Shown here: positions 51,294 through 60,266 of the stretch, piece after piece | Position numbering within the stretch: the first letter of the stretch is position 1 | Layout: each line of letters begins with the position of its first letter | Origin: Pseudomonas sp. Irchel 3E13 | Lineage (GTDB): Bacteria > Pseudomonadota > Gammaproteobacteria > Pseudomonadales > Pseudomonadaceae | Direction: 5' to 3' | DNA length: 64,000 bases | Assembly (NCBI RefSeq): GCF_900187455.1 | Contig: NZ_FYDX01000003.1 | Location: 186,001-250,000, forward strand | The notes under the pieces: model-generated | Databases searched by the model: none | Seen by the model: only the letters and a program-made list of their open reading frames with translations | Told to the model about the DNA's origin: nothing | Position numbers and translations under genes: made by a program

Positions 51294-52463
51294 TCAGTGG
51301 GTAGCGGGCGCCAGTTCGGCTTTATTGCCGCCCTGGCTGAAAGTGATGAGGGTGACGATCAGCGCCAGCACGGCCAGGGCCGCGGCGGCCAGCGGCACGC
51401 GGGTCAGGCCCAGGCCTTGTTCGATGACCACGCCACCGGTCCAGGCACCCAGGGCGTTGCCCAGGTTGAAGGCGCCGATGTTGAGGGTCGACACCAGGTT
51501 CGGCGCGGCCTTGCCGAAGTTCACCACGTTGATCTGCAACGCGGGAACGGCAGCGAAGGCGGCGGTGGCCCAGAGGAACAGGGTGATTTCCGCCGGGATC
51601 AGCGCGGTGCTGGTCCAGCTCAGTACGGTGGAGACCACCGCCATGCTGGCGAACACGCCCACCAGGGTGGCGCCCAGGCGCCGGTCGGCGAGTTTGCCGC
51701 CGAGGACGTTGCCCAGGGTCAGGCCGAGGCCGATCAGCAGCAGGGTCCAGGTCACGCCGCGCGGCGAAACGCCGGTGACATCGCCCAGCAGCGGCGCGAC
51801 GTAAGTGAACAGGGCGAACATCGACGCCGAAAACAGCACAGTCATCGACAGCGAGAGCCAGATTCCGGCGCCTTTGAGCGCGGCCAGTTCGGCGCGCATG
51901 TCGAGTTTTTCCTCGTCGTGGCGCAGTGGCAGGAAGCGGATCAGACCGATCAGCGCAATCACGCCAATCACCGTCACCGCCCAGAACGTCGAACGCCAGC
52001 CGGCAACCTGGCCCAGCGCGGTGCCCAGTGGCACGCCGAGGACGTTGGCCAGGGTCAGGCCGGTGAACATCAGGGCGACCGCCGACGCACGGCGGTTGGC
52101 CGGCACCAGGCTGGCGGCGACCACCGAGCCGATACCGAAGAAGGCGCCGTGGCACAGCGCCGTGACGACGCGGGCGAACATCAGCACGTTGTAGTCGCTG
52201 GCGACCGCGCAGAGCAGGTTGCCGATGATGAACACGCCCATCAGCGAAACCAGCGCCAGCTTGCGTGGCAGCCGCGAGGTGGCCATGGCCATGAACGGTG
52301 CGCCGATGGCCACGCCGAGGGCGTAGCCGGTCACCAGCCAGCCGGCGCCGGGGATCGACACACCGAGGTCCTGCGCCACTTCGGGCAGCAGGCCCATGAT
52401 GACGAACTCGGTGGTGCCGATGGCGAAGGCGCTGAGCGCCAGTATCAGAAGTGAAAGGGGCAT
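51294..52463 (-). CDS. pyeM: PyeM, DHA1-type MFS transporter
   Basis: 389 residues, 12 membrane segments, with FAIGTTEFVIMGLLPEVA at the N-terminus, MATSRLPRKLALV in loop 2-3 and a motif-C-like LTLANVLGVPLGTALG. It resembles AraJ/YdhP exporters. The ATG at 52463 is used; a frame to 52655 overlaps the regulator. It lies between pyeR and xenB on the same strand (14- and 19-base gaps), so probably one transcript. Cargo unknown. Confidence 0.85.
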   Translation of the reverse strand: MPLSLLILALSAFAIGTTEFVIMGLLPEVAQDLGVSIPGAGWLVTGYALGVAIGAPFMAMATSRLPRKLALVSLMGVFIIGNLLCAVASDYNVLMFARVVTALCHGAFFGIGSVVAASLVPANRRASAVALMFTGLTLANVLGVPLGTALGQVAGWRSTFWAVTVIGVIALIGLIRFLPLRHDEEKLDMRAELAALKGAGIWLSLSMTVLFSASMFALFTYVAPLLGDVTGVSPRGVTWTLLLIGLGLTLGNVLGGKLADRRLGATLVGVFASMAVVSTVLSWTSTALIPAEITLFLWATAAFAAVPALQINVVNFGKAAPNLVSTLNIGAFNLGNALGAWTGGVVIEQGLGLTRVPLAAAALAVLALIVTLITFSQGGNKAELAPATH

Positions 52464-52477
52464 TGCGGTGTCCTTTG

Positions 52478-52780
52478 TCAGAGCTCGCGGCTCAGTTGCT
52501 GGAGGAACGCCTTGATGGTGTCCTCGTTGCGTTTGAAGAAGCTCCACTGCCCGACCTTCTGGCTGCTGATCAGGCCTGCCCGTTGCAGGGTCGCCAGGTG
52601 CGCCGAGACGGTGGATTGCGACAGGCCGCAGCGCTGGTCGATCTGTCCGGCGCACACGCCGTTTTCCAGGCTGTGATGCTGCTCGGGGAAGTGCGCCTGC
52701 GGGTCTTTCAACCAGTTGAGGATTTCTCGTCGTACCGGGTGGGCCAGGGCTTTTATTATTTCGTCGAGATCAAGAGGCAT
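52478..52780 (-). CDS. pyeR: PyeR, ArsR-family winged-helix repressor
   Basis: 100 residues. The helix-turn-helix is CGLSQSTVSAHLATLQRAG, preceded by ALAHPVRREILNWL. The metal-binding ELCVCDL motif of true arsenic sensors is absent. Two cysteines (about 43 and 51) flank the start of the DNA-reading domain and could sense electrophiles or thiol oxidants. It is named by synteny with the P. aeruginosa pyeR-pyeM-xenB operon. An array of palindromic sites occupies its upstream region. Confidence 0.85.
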   Translation of the reverse strand: MPLDLDEIIKALAHPVRREILNWLKDPQAHFPEQHHSLENGVCAGQIDQRCGLSQSTVSAHLATLQRAGLISSQKVGQWSFFKRNEDTIKAFLQQLSREL

Positions 52781-52806
52781 GGTCGGGCTCGTGGGATGTG
52801 TAGCGG

Positions 52807-52908
52807 TATATCGCGATGGAGCGAAATATAAATCGGTATTTCGCGATATACAAATATGAAAAGGTTTGGGGTCAAGCGTGAATCGTTATATCGGGTTATA
52901 TCGATATA
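52807..52908. promoter_or_regulatory. Array of TATATCG-type palindromes, predicted PyeR operators
   Basis: Three sites in ~100 bases. TATATCGCGA lies at 52807-52816. TATTTCGCGATATA (52837-52850) is one mismatch from a perfect palindrome. TATATCGATATA (52897-52908) is perfect. A direct repeat TTATATCG occurs at 52886 and 52896, one helical turn apart. The region lies between pyeR and the divergent acpH gene. The AT-rich block stands out in a GC-rich window. Confidence 0.7.
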
Positions 52909-52971
52909 GGAGGCGAAGGTTTTTCAGCCAAATCTCGCCGACTTTTCCCGCAGGCTTTAGACTCAATTCCC

Positions 52972-53574
52972 ATGAACTACCTCGCACACCTCCATCTGGG
53001 CGGCGACCAGCCCGAACAATTGCTCGGCAGTCTCTACGGCGATTTCGTCAAGGGACCGCTGCAGGGTCACTATCCCCAGCCCCTCGAAGGGGCGATCCGC
53101 CTGCACCGGCGCATCGATGTGTTCACCGACAGCCATCCGCTGGTGCTGGCGTCCCTGGCGCGTTTTCCGTCCGCGCGGCGGCGCTATGCCGGGATCATTC
53201 TCGATGTGTTTTTCGATCATTGCCTGGCCCTGCACTGGAGCGACTACGCCGAGCAGTCGCTGGATGATTTCACCATGCGGGTCTATCAGGTGCTGGCCCA
53301 GCAACCGCAGCTGCCGGGGCGCCTGGCGGGGATCGCGCCGATGATGGCGGCGAATGACTGGTTGGGTTCCTACCGCGAGTTCGCGGTGCTGGAGCAGGTG
53401 TTCCGCGGCATCGCCCGGCGGTTGTCACGCCCGGATGGCATGGCTGGGGCGATGGCGGAAGTGGAGGCGTTGTACCCGTTGTTGCTGGAAGACTTCCGCC
53501 AGTTCTACCCACAATTGCAGACGTTCGCCGGGCAGCAACTGGCGCAGGATCAGGCCGCCTTGGCGCGGCGCTGA
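52972..53574 (+). CDS. acpH: Acyl-carrier-protein phosphodiesterase AcpH
   Basis: 200 residues. The protein begins MNYLAHLHLG and has GDFVKGP, RLHRRIDVFTDSHP and DVFFDHCLA, the His/Asp-rich metal centre of AcpH. The enzyme removes the 4'-phosphopantetheine arm from acyl carrier protein. It diverges from pyeR across the operator array. Its last 25 bases overlap the 3' end of olsA, which runs the other way. Confidence 0.9.
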   Translation: MNYLAHLHLGGDQPEQLLGSLYGDFVKGPLQGHYPQPLEGAIRLHRRIDVFTDSHPLVLASLARFPSARRRYAGIILDVFFDHCLALHWSDYAEQSLDDFTMRVYQVLAQQPQLPGRLAGIAPMMAANDWLGSYREFAVLEQVFRGIARRLSRPDGMAGAMAEVEALYPLLLEDFRQFYPQLQTFAGQQLAQDQAALARR

Positions 53575-54335
53575 GGCAGGGTTTCGGCTTCGCTGCCGAA
53601 CAGCGTCAGGCTGATTGCCTGCTGAGCCTTGAAGGCCAGCGCGGCACGTTCCTCGCCTTGGCTGGCAATCGGCGCCAGCAGATGGATTTCCACCTCGCCA
53701 CACGACTGCCCGAACAGGCGCATCAGATGCGACAGCAGGTCGTCGTCGCCAATGAACGGCGCGATCGCATCCGCCTGGCCGTTGCGCAGGTAGCGCAGGG
53801 CGATCGGCTGCAGCGGCACTTCGGTGTCGATGGCGCTGGCCAGCAGGCGGCCGTGAAAGGTGCGCAGGCTGCGGCCATCGGTGGTGGTGCCTTCCGGGAA
53901 AATCAGCAAGGCGCAGTCTTGTTGCAGGTGCTGGCTGATCTGCCGGCGCAGCAACTGGCTGTCGCCACCGCCGCGACGGATGAACAGGGTGCCGGCCTTG
54001 TGCGCCAGCCAGCCGGCCACCGGCCAGGTGCGCACTTCGGCCTTGGACAGGAATGACAGTGGCGCCAGCATGCCCAGCAGCGGGATGTCGGTCCATGACA
54101 CATGGTTGCTGACCCAGAGCATCGGTCGCGTCGGCAATTCGCCAATGACCCGGACGCGGAAGGGCAGGGCGTGGGCCAACCGCTTCATGAATACCTGCGA
54201 CCAGCGCTGGCGCCGCTGCGCCGAGGCGTTGATGCCCAGGCGCTCGAACACGCCGAACAGGGTCGCCATGCCCAAGCCGAACGCCACCACCAGCAGCACC
54301 CGGACGATGCGTGCGTACACACGCAGGCGCTGCAT
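53550..54335 (-). CDS. olsA: OlsA, lyso-ornithine lipid O-acyltransferase (PlsC family)
   Basis: 261 residues. An N-terminal membrane segment (VLLVVAFGLGMATLFGVF) is followed by the acyltransferase HX4D motif NHVSWTD near residue 78 and FPEGTTTDG near residue 146. Next to olsB it should add the second fatty acid to lyso-ornithine lipid, giving the phosphorus-free ornithine lipid made under phosphate limitation. Start and olsB stop overlap (TGA/ATG at 54333-54337). A general PlsC role cannot be fully excluded from sequence alone. Confidence 0.86.
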   Translation of the reverse strand: MQRLRVYARIVRVLLVVAFGLGMATLFGVFERLGINASAQRRQRWSQVFMKRLAHALPFRVRVIGELPTRPMLWVSNHVSWTDIPLLGMLAPLSFLSKAEVRTWPVAGWLAHKAGTLFIRRGGGDSQLLRRQISQHLQQDCALLIFPEGTTTDGRSLRTFHGRLLASAIDTEVPLQPIALRYLRNGQADAIAPFIGDDDLLSHLMRLFGQSCGEVEIHLLAPIASQGEERAALAFKAQQAISLTLFGSEAETLPQRRAKAA

Positions 54336-55090
54336 CAGACGGCCGCCTTGAAGTGGCGGGCGTAACGCGGGCAAAGCTCGTCGCGCTTGAGCAGGATGAA
54401 CACGTCGGCCACCTGGAAATCCTCGTCCCAGCACGGCTCGCCGCAGATCTTCGCGCCCAGGCGCATGTAGGCCTTGAGCAGTGGTGGCATCTGCGCGATC
54501 ACGTTGCTCGGCAGGGCCAGGTTGGGCAGCGGGTTCTTCGGTTCGGCGCGCAGGTGTTCGGTGCACAGGTGCTGGTCGCGCAGGCGCTGCATGATCGCGT
54601 GGGCCTGCACGCCGCCGTCCTGCATCGGGATGCTGGCGCAGCCCATCAGGTAGCTGTAGCGGCCTTCGTTGAGGATTTCCGCCAGTTCGCTCCAGAGCAC
54701 GGCGATGGTGCCGCCGTTGCGGTAGGCGGCATCGACGCAGGTGCGCCCCAGTTCCAGGATCGGGCCTTTCAGGTGGCCGAGGCCATGCAGGCTGAATTCT
54801 TCTTCACTGTAGAAACGCCCCAGGCTGCTGGCGGCGTGATGATCGAGCAGACGGGTGGTGGCGACCAGCCGACCGCTGTTGAGGTCGCGCACGCCGATGT
54901 GCATGCAGTGATCGTCGTAATCGTCCATGTCCAGGCCCAGTTCGGCGCCTTTGAGCTTGGCCTTGAATTCACCACTGAAGACACTGAAACGCAGGGCCTG
55001 GGCCTCGCGCAATGCAGCCGGGCCCACCAGGCGTTCGGCTTGCAGACGGCGTTCAGTGCTGTTGTCGCCAGAGCGAGCGATCTGAGTCAT
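54335..55090 (-). CDS. olsB: OlsB, L-ornithine N-alpha-acyltransferase
   Basis: 251 residues, GNAT-type fold of the OlsB/hemolysin-like family. Conserved parts are [47 protein letters not shown] and [14 protein letters not shown]. OlsB attaches a 3-hydroxy fatty acid from acyl-ACP to ornithine. It is transcribed first in an olsB-olsA operon with overlapping stop and start. Start: the ATG at 55090 is chosen; an ATG at 55114 adds eight residues. Confidence 0.88.
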   Translation of the reverse strand: MTQIARSGDNSTERRLQAERLVGPAALREAQALRFSVFSGEFKAKLKGAELGLDMDDYDDHCMHIGVRDLNSGRLVATTRLLDHHAASSLGRFYSEEEFSLHGLGHLKGPILELGRTCVDAAYRNGGTIAVLWSELAEILNEGRYSYLMGCASIPMQDGGVQAHAIMQRLRDQHLCTEHLRAEPKNPLPNLALPSNVIAQMPPLLKAYMRLGAKICGEPCWDEDFQVADVFILLKRDELCPRYARHFKAAV

Positions 55091-55222
55091 TGCGAGTCTC
55101 CATAAGCCAGCCATGGGGTTGCGGCCGGTCGACTTTGTTGTGCAAGCTCAGGCTAGGTAGCGGCGGTGTCACCCCCATGAATGTTTGGTGATGCTTGTAT
55201 GACAGCCCCAAGGAGTACTTCG

Positions 55223-56116
55223 ATGGCCTGGCTGGAACGACTCGATCAAGCGCATTCGCAACCCCTGCTGGAGAACCTTGGCGACACCTGGGCGAGCCTG
55301 CTGGAACGGCTCGGGCCGGTGTCACCGTTCGAACTGGCGGTGCTCGGCGGCCAGGCCATGCCGACCCCGGGGCTGGCGTTTCTCACCGGCTACCAGGCGG
55401 CGCTGCGGGTGCTCTGGCCCAGCGCACCGGCCAGCCTTGGCGCGCTCTGCGCCAGCGAGAAACGCAGCGTGCGCCCCGCCGACATGCACATGCGCCTCGA
55501 CGTGGACGCGCTGCGCCTGAGCGGTGACAAAGACTTCGTCACCGGCGGCATGGACGCAGACTGGCTGCTGGTGGCGGCGCGTTGTGAAAGCATTTCCGAA
55601 GACCCGCGGCTGAGCCTGGCGGTGGTCTATCCCGGTGAGCCGGGCGTGCGCCTGGAGCCATTGCCGGCCCTGCCGCTGATGCCCGAGGTGGGGCATGCCC
55701 GGCTGCATCTGGATCAGGCGCTGTGCGAGCGCCTGGCCGGTGATGGTTGGGACGCCTACGTCAAACCCTTCCGCTCCCTCGAAGACTTGTATGTGCTCAG
55801 TGCGTTGACGGCATGGATGTATGGCATTGGCCGGGCCAACGGCTGGTCGCAGCGTCTGCTGCTGCGTTTGTTGGCGCTGCTTGCCGGTTGCGCGGAAGGC
55901 AGTCGGCAGAGCCCGGAAGTCTCCGCCAGTCATTTGTTGCTGGGCGGGCTGTTCGCCCAGTTCAGCGACCTGCGCGACGAACTCAACAAGGCGCTGGCCG
56001 ACACCGAAGGCGAGTGGGCGAATGTGTGGATGCGTGATCAGGGCATCCTCGATATCGCCAGCGCGGCGCGGGCGAAGCGTTTGGAGAAAGCGTGGAGGTT
56101 GGCGGGGTTTTCGTGA
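55223..56116 (+). CDS. Short acyl-CoA-dehydrogenase-like protein
   Basis: 297 residues, shorter than the usual 380 or more. The middle part resembles the beta domain of acyl-CoA dehydrogenases: LSGDKDFVTGGMDADWLLVAAR, with SLAVVYPGEPGVRLEPLP (recognised as shorter pieces). A helical C-terminal region follows, but the usual catalytic Glu region and FAD-contact motifs are not obvious. It may therefore be a reduced or non-canonical member. CAAGGAG precedes the ATG at 55223, preferred over codons at 55181 and 55199. It diverges from olsB. Confidence 0.6.
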   Translation: MAWLERLDQAHSQPLLENLGDTWASLLERLGPVSPFELAVLGGQAMPTPGLAFLTGYQAALRVLWPSAPASLGALCASEKRSVRPADMHMRLDVDALRLSGDKDFVTGGMDADWLLVAARCESISEDPRLSLAVVYPGEPGVRLEPLPALPLMPEVGHARLHLDQALCERLAGDGWDAYVKPFRSLEDLYVLSALTAWMYGIGRANGWSQRLLLRLLALLAGCAEGSRQSPEVSASHLLLGGLFAQFSDLRDELNKALADTEGEWANVWMRDQGILDIASAARAKRLEKAWRLAGFS

Positions 56117-56450
56117 GGGGATGTGGTGGCTGCTATTTGCTAGCCGATAGGTTTTTAGCGCTCTCAAGATCGAGCGCCGCCCGCGCGGCGCATCGCGAGC
56201 GAGCTCGCTCCTACAGTGGTTGCAACGTGCCTATGTCTGTCAGGCCATAGTTGACCGCTTTGTTCGTACGACGCGGTATCGAGTCGGCCCCAACAGCCTC
56301 CCCGCGACTCATCGCCAAACTCAAAGAGCGGGCAACACAACTCATTGTAGGAGCGAGCTCGCTCGCGATGCGCCGCGCGAGCGGCGCCCCCAACCATCCT
56401 GTCATGAACCCCTGCTACCCTTGCCCGATCACGCTCTCCGGGTAACGGCC
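56117..56450. other. Intergenic region with two distant inverted REP units
   Basis: 334 bases without a supported gene. It holds the inverted REP pair described separately and a 132-base spacer of no recognised content. The serine hydrolase promoter is expected near the right end but could not be picked by eye. Confidence 0.7.
56175..56386. repeat. Widely spaced inverted REP pair
   Basis: Left unit 56175-56214 and right unit 56347-56386 are inverted 40-base copies, with the GAGCGAGCTCGCTCGCGATGCG core and almost no mismatch apart from a small rearrangement at the outer end. They are separated by 132 bases, unlike the 7-base loop of the 33 kb doublet. Confidence 0.85.
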
Positions 56451-57503
56451 ATGCGCACCGCGCTCATCGGGTTTCTGTTGTGGACGATCTGCACCGTCGC
56501 CAGCGCCAGCGACGCGCCGGCACTGGCGGCCTTGCAGTCCTACACCTTCCCCCCACGCAACGATCAGACCCGCGACGGCGTGCGCACCGATGCGCTGTTG
56601 GTGATCCGCGACGGCCAGGTGGTCTTCGAGCGGTACGCCACCCCCAACACCGCAGACACCCCGCACCTGACCTGGTCGATCAGTAAAAGTGTGCTGGCGA
56701 CGGTGCTCGGTGTCGCGCAGGGCGAGGGGCGTTTCACACTGGATGACCCGGTCTCCCGGTTCTACCCGCCAATGCAGGCCCATCCGAATGTGCGTATCGC
56801 CGACCTGCTGCACTGGGCCAGCGGCCTCGACTGGCAGGAAGACTATGAATACGCGCCGCTGAAGTCCTCGGTGGTGGCGATGCTCTATACCCGCGGCCGC
56901 AGCGACATGGCCGGCTTTTCCGCCGCGCACGGCGTGGCCGCGGCGCCGGGCGAGCGTTTTCTTTATTCCAGTGGCGACAGCAACCTGTTGGCCGCGGCGC
57001 TGCGGCAGATGGTCGGCCCCGAGGCGTACGCCGATTATCCGTGGCAGGCGCTCTTCGAGCCGCTGGGCATTCGGCAAGCGGTGTGGGAGCGGGACGCGCA
57101 GGGCACTTTCGTGGGATCTTCCTACCTCTACATGACCGCTCGCGAGCTGGCGCGGATCGGCCAGTTGATGCTGGACGACGGTCGCTGGCAGGGCCGGCAA
57201 CTGTTGCCGGCGAGCTGGGTGGCCTTTAATCGCGAGCCCTTCGACAAGGCTGCTGCCTCATCCGGCGAGGCGATGCCGGGCGGGCACTGGTGGCTCAACC
57301 GTGCCGCGTCGGGCCAGCCATTGCCCTGGCCGGATGCCCCGGCGCAGGCCTTCGCCGCCCTCGGCCACTGGGGGCAGGCGCTCTACGTGCTGCCGGAGCA
57401 GAAGCTGGTGGTGGTGCGCTACGCCGATGACCGCGACGGCAGCTTCCAGCACAACACGCTGCTGCGTCATGTGCTGGCAGCGTTCGGCGGAGAGCGGCCA
57501 TGA
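56451..57503 (+). CDS. Exported serine hydrolase, class C beta-lactamase/NylB fold
   Basis: 350 residues with a signal peptide (LIGFLLWTICTVASASDA). The catalytic SxxK is SISK (about residue 77), the YxN-like motif is YSSGDSN, and HWGQ near the C-terminus may take the KTG position. The family includes esterases, 6-aminohexanoate-dimer hydrolases and penicillin-binding-like proteins, so the substrate cannot be named. It overlaps the next small gene by ATGA at 57500-57503, implying a joint role. Confidence 0.84.
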   Translation: MRTALIGFLLWTICTVASASDAPALAALQSYTFPPRNDQTRDGVRTDALLVIRDGQVVFERYATPNTADTPHLTWSISKSVLATVLGVAQGEGRFTLDDPVSRFYPPMQAHPNVRIADLLHWASGLDWQEDYEYAPLKSSVVAMLYTRGRSDMAGFSAAHGVAAAPGERFLYSSGDSNLLAAALRQMVGPEAYADYPWQALFEPLGIRQAVWERDAQGTFVGSSYLYMTARELARIGQLMLDDGRWQGRQLLPASWVAFNREPFDKAAASSGEAMPGGHWWLNRAASGQPLPWPDAPAQAFAALGHWGQALYVLPEQKLVVVRYADDRDGSFQHNTLLRHVLAAFGGERP

Positions 57504-57796
57504 AGCGCCTGTTGCTGGTGGTGGTCCTCGGCCTGCTGGTCTGGGGCTGGTCCGAGCGTGACGCGCTGACGGCGTTTTCCGGCATTCTCAGTGCCTACTC
57601 GGCGAAGGAATATTGTTCTTGCCGCTATGTTATGGGCTTCGATACAGGTTACTGCCGGGGCTATGTGAAGCAGTACCTGCCATTGAGCGAGCTGCGCGAC
57701 GACCCGTCGAGTCGCCGGGTCGAGGCCGCGGGCCTTGGTCGGCGCAGCAGCGCGATATGGCTGGGGCCGCGCGAGGGCTGTCGCTTGCTGCCATGA
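57500..57796 (+). CDS. Small exported cysteine-containing protein coupled to the serine hydrolase
   Basis: 98 residues. An N-terminal hydrophobic segment (LLLVVVLGLLVWGW) is a signal peptide or anchor. The rest has four conserved-looking cysteines: a C-S-C pair near residue 39-41, one in DTGYCRGY and one in REGCRLLP. These could form two disulfides in the periplasm. I do not recognise a characterised family. Translation is coupled to the upstream hydrolase by a 4-base overlap. Confidence 0.75.
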   Translation: MKRLLLVVVLGLLVWGWSERDALTAFSGILSAYSAKEYCSCRYVMGFDTGYCRGYVKQYLPLSELRDDPSSRRVEAAGLGRRSSAIWLGPREGCRLLP

Positions 57797-57841
57797 GGGC
57801 AGCCGGGTAAGGTTGACGACCAAAGTGTTTCAGGATTTCGC

Positions 57842-58423
57842 ATGCCCAGCCCGCTTCGTCTCGCTCTCGCCTTGCTGGCGATCGTCTGCCTTCCCGCCCA
57901 GGCCAATTGGTACCTGGACAACGAGTCATCCCGCCTTTCCTTCATCACCAGCAAAAACGGCGACGTGTCGGAAGTGCATCGTTTCCTGGTCCTGCACGGC
58001 AAGGTCGATCGCAAGGGCGCGGCCGAGCTGGAGGTCGAGATGGAATCCGTCAGCAGCGGCATCCCGCTGCGTGACGAGCGCATGCGCAAGGAGCTGTTCA
58101 ATGTCGAGACCTTCCCCGACGCGATCATCAATGCCCAGTTGAACCTGCGCCCGATCAACGACCTGGCCAACGGCGCGCAGCTCGAACTGCGTCTGCCGCT
58201 GACCGTCACCCTGCATGGCAAAAGCCACAGCTACAACGCCCAGTTGCTGGCGACACGGCTGGACGAGCGGCGCTTCCAGGTGGTGACGCTTGAACCGCTG
58301 GTGCTGCGCGCCGAGCATTTCGACCTGGCCCCCGGCCTGGAAACCCTGCGCAAGACGGCCGGGCTCAAGTCGATCAACCTGTCGGTGCCGGTGGGTGCGG
58401 TGCTGATCTTCACGGCCCGCTGA
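57842..58423 (+). CDS. YceI-family periplasmic lipocalin-like protein
   Basis: 193 residues with a signal peptide ending near AQAN (residue 21). The YceI beta-barrel is recognised from WYLDNESSRLSFITSKNG, FPDAIINAQ and LTVTLHGKSHSYNAQL. Family members bind long-chain isoprenoid-type ligands such as polyprenyl lipids. The ClsB-like gene starts 1 base after its stop codon, suggesting joint expression and possibly a shared lipid context. Confidence 0.88.
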   Translation: MPSPLRLALALLAIVCLPAQANWYLDNESSRLSFITSKNGDVSEVHRFLVLHGKVDRKGAAELEVEMESVSSGIPLRDERMRKELFNVETFPDAIINAQLNLRPINDLANGAQLELRLPLTVTLHGKSHSYNAQLLATRLDERRFQVVTLEPLVLRAEHFDLAPGLETLRKTAGLKSINLSVPVGAVLIFTAR

Positions 58424-58424
58424 T

Positions 58425-59582
58425 ATGGCAGGGCCGGTCTTTCCCTGGCGTTCCGGCAATCAATTCGAACTGCTGATCGACGGTCCGGCCTTTTTCCCGA
58501 ACATGCTCACCGCCATCGCCCGGGCCGAACTCCAGGTAGATCTGGAGCTGTACCTGGTGGAGGCGGGCGCTTGCGCGGACGCCATGGTTCAGGCCCTGGT
58601 CAGCGCCGCCGAGCGCGGCGTGCAGGTGCGTTGCCTGTTCGATGACTATGGCTCCATGGCCTTCACCCTGGGTTTGCGCCAGCGTTTGCAAGCGGCGGGC
58701 GTCGAGCTGCGCTGGTACAACCGCCTGCGCTGGCGCCGGGGCGTGCGAAACCTCTATCGCGATCACCGCAAGATCTTGCTGGTGGACCAGAGCGTCGCCT
58801 GGGTCGGCGGCACCGGCGTCACCGATGAGTTCTGGCATCCCGGCAACGATGTCAGTGAATGGCATGAGGTGATGGTGGAAATGCAGGGGCCGCTGGTGAC
58901 CGACTGGCAGATGCTTTTCGACCGCCAGTGGCGGGCCAATCCGCGCCGCGTCGCCTGGCGCCCGCCGACCCACTTCGGCCTGCCCCGGTTACCGCGAATA
59001 CCGGTCAGTGGCGAGGGCATGGGCCGGGTTGCCTATGCCGACGCCCGGCAACACCGCGACATCCTGCAGTCGCTGGTGCGTGCGCTGAACAGCGGCAAGC
59101 GCCGGATCTGGCTGGCGACCCCGTATTTCCTGCCAACCTGGAAAGTCCGCCGTTCCCTGCGCCGTGCCGCCTCGCTGGGCGTTGACGTGCGCCTGCTGCT
59201 CACCGGGCCGCGCACCGATCATCCGTCGGTGCGCTATGCCGGCCATCGCTATTACCCGCGCCTGCTGCGCGCCGGGGTGAAAATCTTCGAATTCCAGCCG
59301 TGTTTCCTGCACCTGAAAATGGTGCTGGTGGACGACTGGGTGAGCATCGGCTCATGCAACTTCGACCACTGGAACCTGCGCTTCAACCTTGAGGCCAACG
59401 TCGAAGCGATCGACCCGGCGCTGACCGCAGCGGTGGCCGAGAGCTTTATCCGCGATTTCAGCCAGAGCGTGCAGATCGACCTCGATGACTGGCGCGCCCG
59501 GCCCTTGTGGCGTCGCCTGCAACAGCGGGTATGGGGCTGGCTGGACCGGGTGGTGGTCAATCTGCTGGATCGCCGCGACTGA
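58425..59582 (+). CDS. ClsB-like phospholipase D family cardiolipin synthase
   Basis: 385 residues without an obvious membrane anchor. Both HKD motifs are present: HRKILLVD in the first half (near residue 115) and HLKMVLVD in the second (near residue 300), each followed by a Gly/Ser-Asn type segment ([10 protein letters not shown] and [14 protein letters not shown]). These residues form the PLD-type active site that makes cardiolipin or swaps phosphatidyl groups. ClsB is the best match on length. It is coupled to the YceI gene. Confidence 0.86.
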   Translation: MAGPVFPWRSGNQFELLIDGPAFFPNMLTAIARAELQVDLELYLVEAGACADAMVQALVSAAERGVQVRCLFDDYGSMAFTLGLRQRLQAAGVELRWYNRLRWRRGVRNLYRDHRKILLVDQSVAWVGGTGVTDEFWHPGNDVSEWHEVMVEMQGPLVTDWQMLFDRQWRANPRRVAWRPPTHFGLPRLPRIPVSGEGMGRVAYADARQHRDILQSLVRALNSGKRRIWLATPYFLPTWKVRRSLRRAASLGVDVRLLLTGPRTDHPSVRYAGHRYYPRLLRAGVKIFEFQPCFLHLKMVLVDDWVSIGSCNFDHWNLRFNLEANVEAIDPALTAAVAESFIRDFSQSVQIDLDDWRARPLWRRLQQRVWGWLDRVVVNLLDRRD

Positions 59583-59673
59583 CAGACGTAGTAGCGACCT
59601 ATTACCCGCGAGTGTCCGGCTGGGTCTAACGTGTCTGGGTACCTTTTCCCTTGCACACGAAGGAGATCGAGAA

Positions 59674-60255
59674 ATGGCGGCCAAGAAGATTCTGATGTTG
59701 GTGGGCGACTACGTCGAAGACTACGAAGTCATGGTGCCGTTCCAGGCGCTGCAGATGATCGGCCACACCGTGCACGCGGTGTGTCCGGGCAAGCAGGCCG
59801 GGCAATCGGTGCGTACCGCGATCCATGATTTCGAAGGCGACCAGACCTACAGCGAAAAGCCTGGGCACAACTTCGGCCTCAATTTCGACTTTGCCAAGGT
59901 GAAGGCCGAGGATTACGACGCGCTGGTGATTCCCGGCGGTCGCGCGCCGGAATATCTGCGTCTGAACGAAGACGTGCTGGCGCTGGTGAAAGCCATCGAC
60001 CAGGCGGGCAAGCCGATCGCGGCGGTGTGCCATGGCGCGCAACTGCTGGCGGCGGCGGGGGTGCTGGAAGGCCGCGAATGCAGCGCCTACCCGGCGTGCG
60101 CCCCGGAAGTGAAGCTGGCGGGCGGGCGCTATATCGATATCGAAGTGACGCAGGCCCACGTCGAGGGCAACCTCGCTACCGCGCCGGCATGGCCTGCGCA
60201 TCCGGCGTGGCTGGCGGCGTTCCTCGGCCTGCTCGGCACCCGCATCACCCTGTAA
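59674..60255 (+). CDS. DJ-1/PfpI-family protein (glutamine-amidotransferase-like)
   Basis: 193 residues. The nucleophile elbow is [10 protein letters not shown] with Cys near residue 114, and a conserved Glu lies in GGRAPEYLR. The family covers deglycases, chaperones and intracellular peptidases (PfpI), so the activity is open. Strong AAGGAGAT precedes the ATG at 59674; the long frame from 59485 begins inside the upstream gene. Confidence 0.88.
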   Translation: MAAKKILMLVGDYVEDYEVMVPFQALQMIGHTVHAVCPGKQAGQSVRTAIHDFEGDQTYSEKPGHNFGLNFDFAKVKAEDYDALVIPGGRAPEYLRLNEDVLALVKAIDQAGKPIAAVCHGAQLLAAAGVLEGRECSAYPACAPEVKLAGGRYIDIEVTQAHVEGNLATAPAWPAHPAWLAAFLGLLGTRITL

Positions 60256-60266
60256 AAGGAGGGCCC

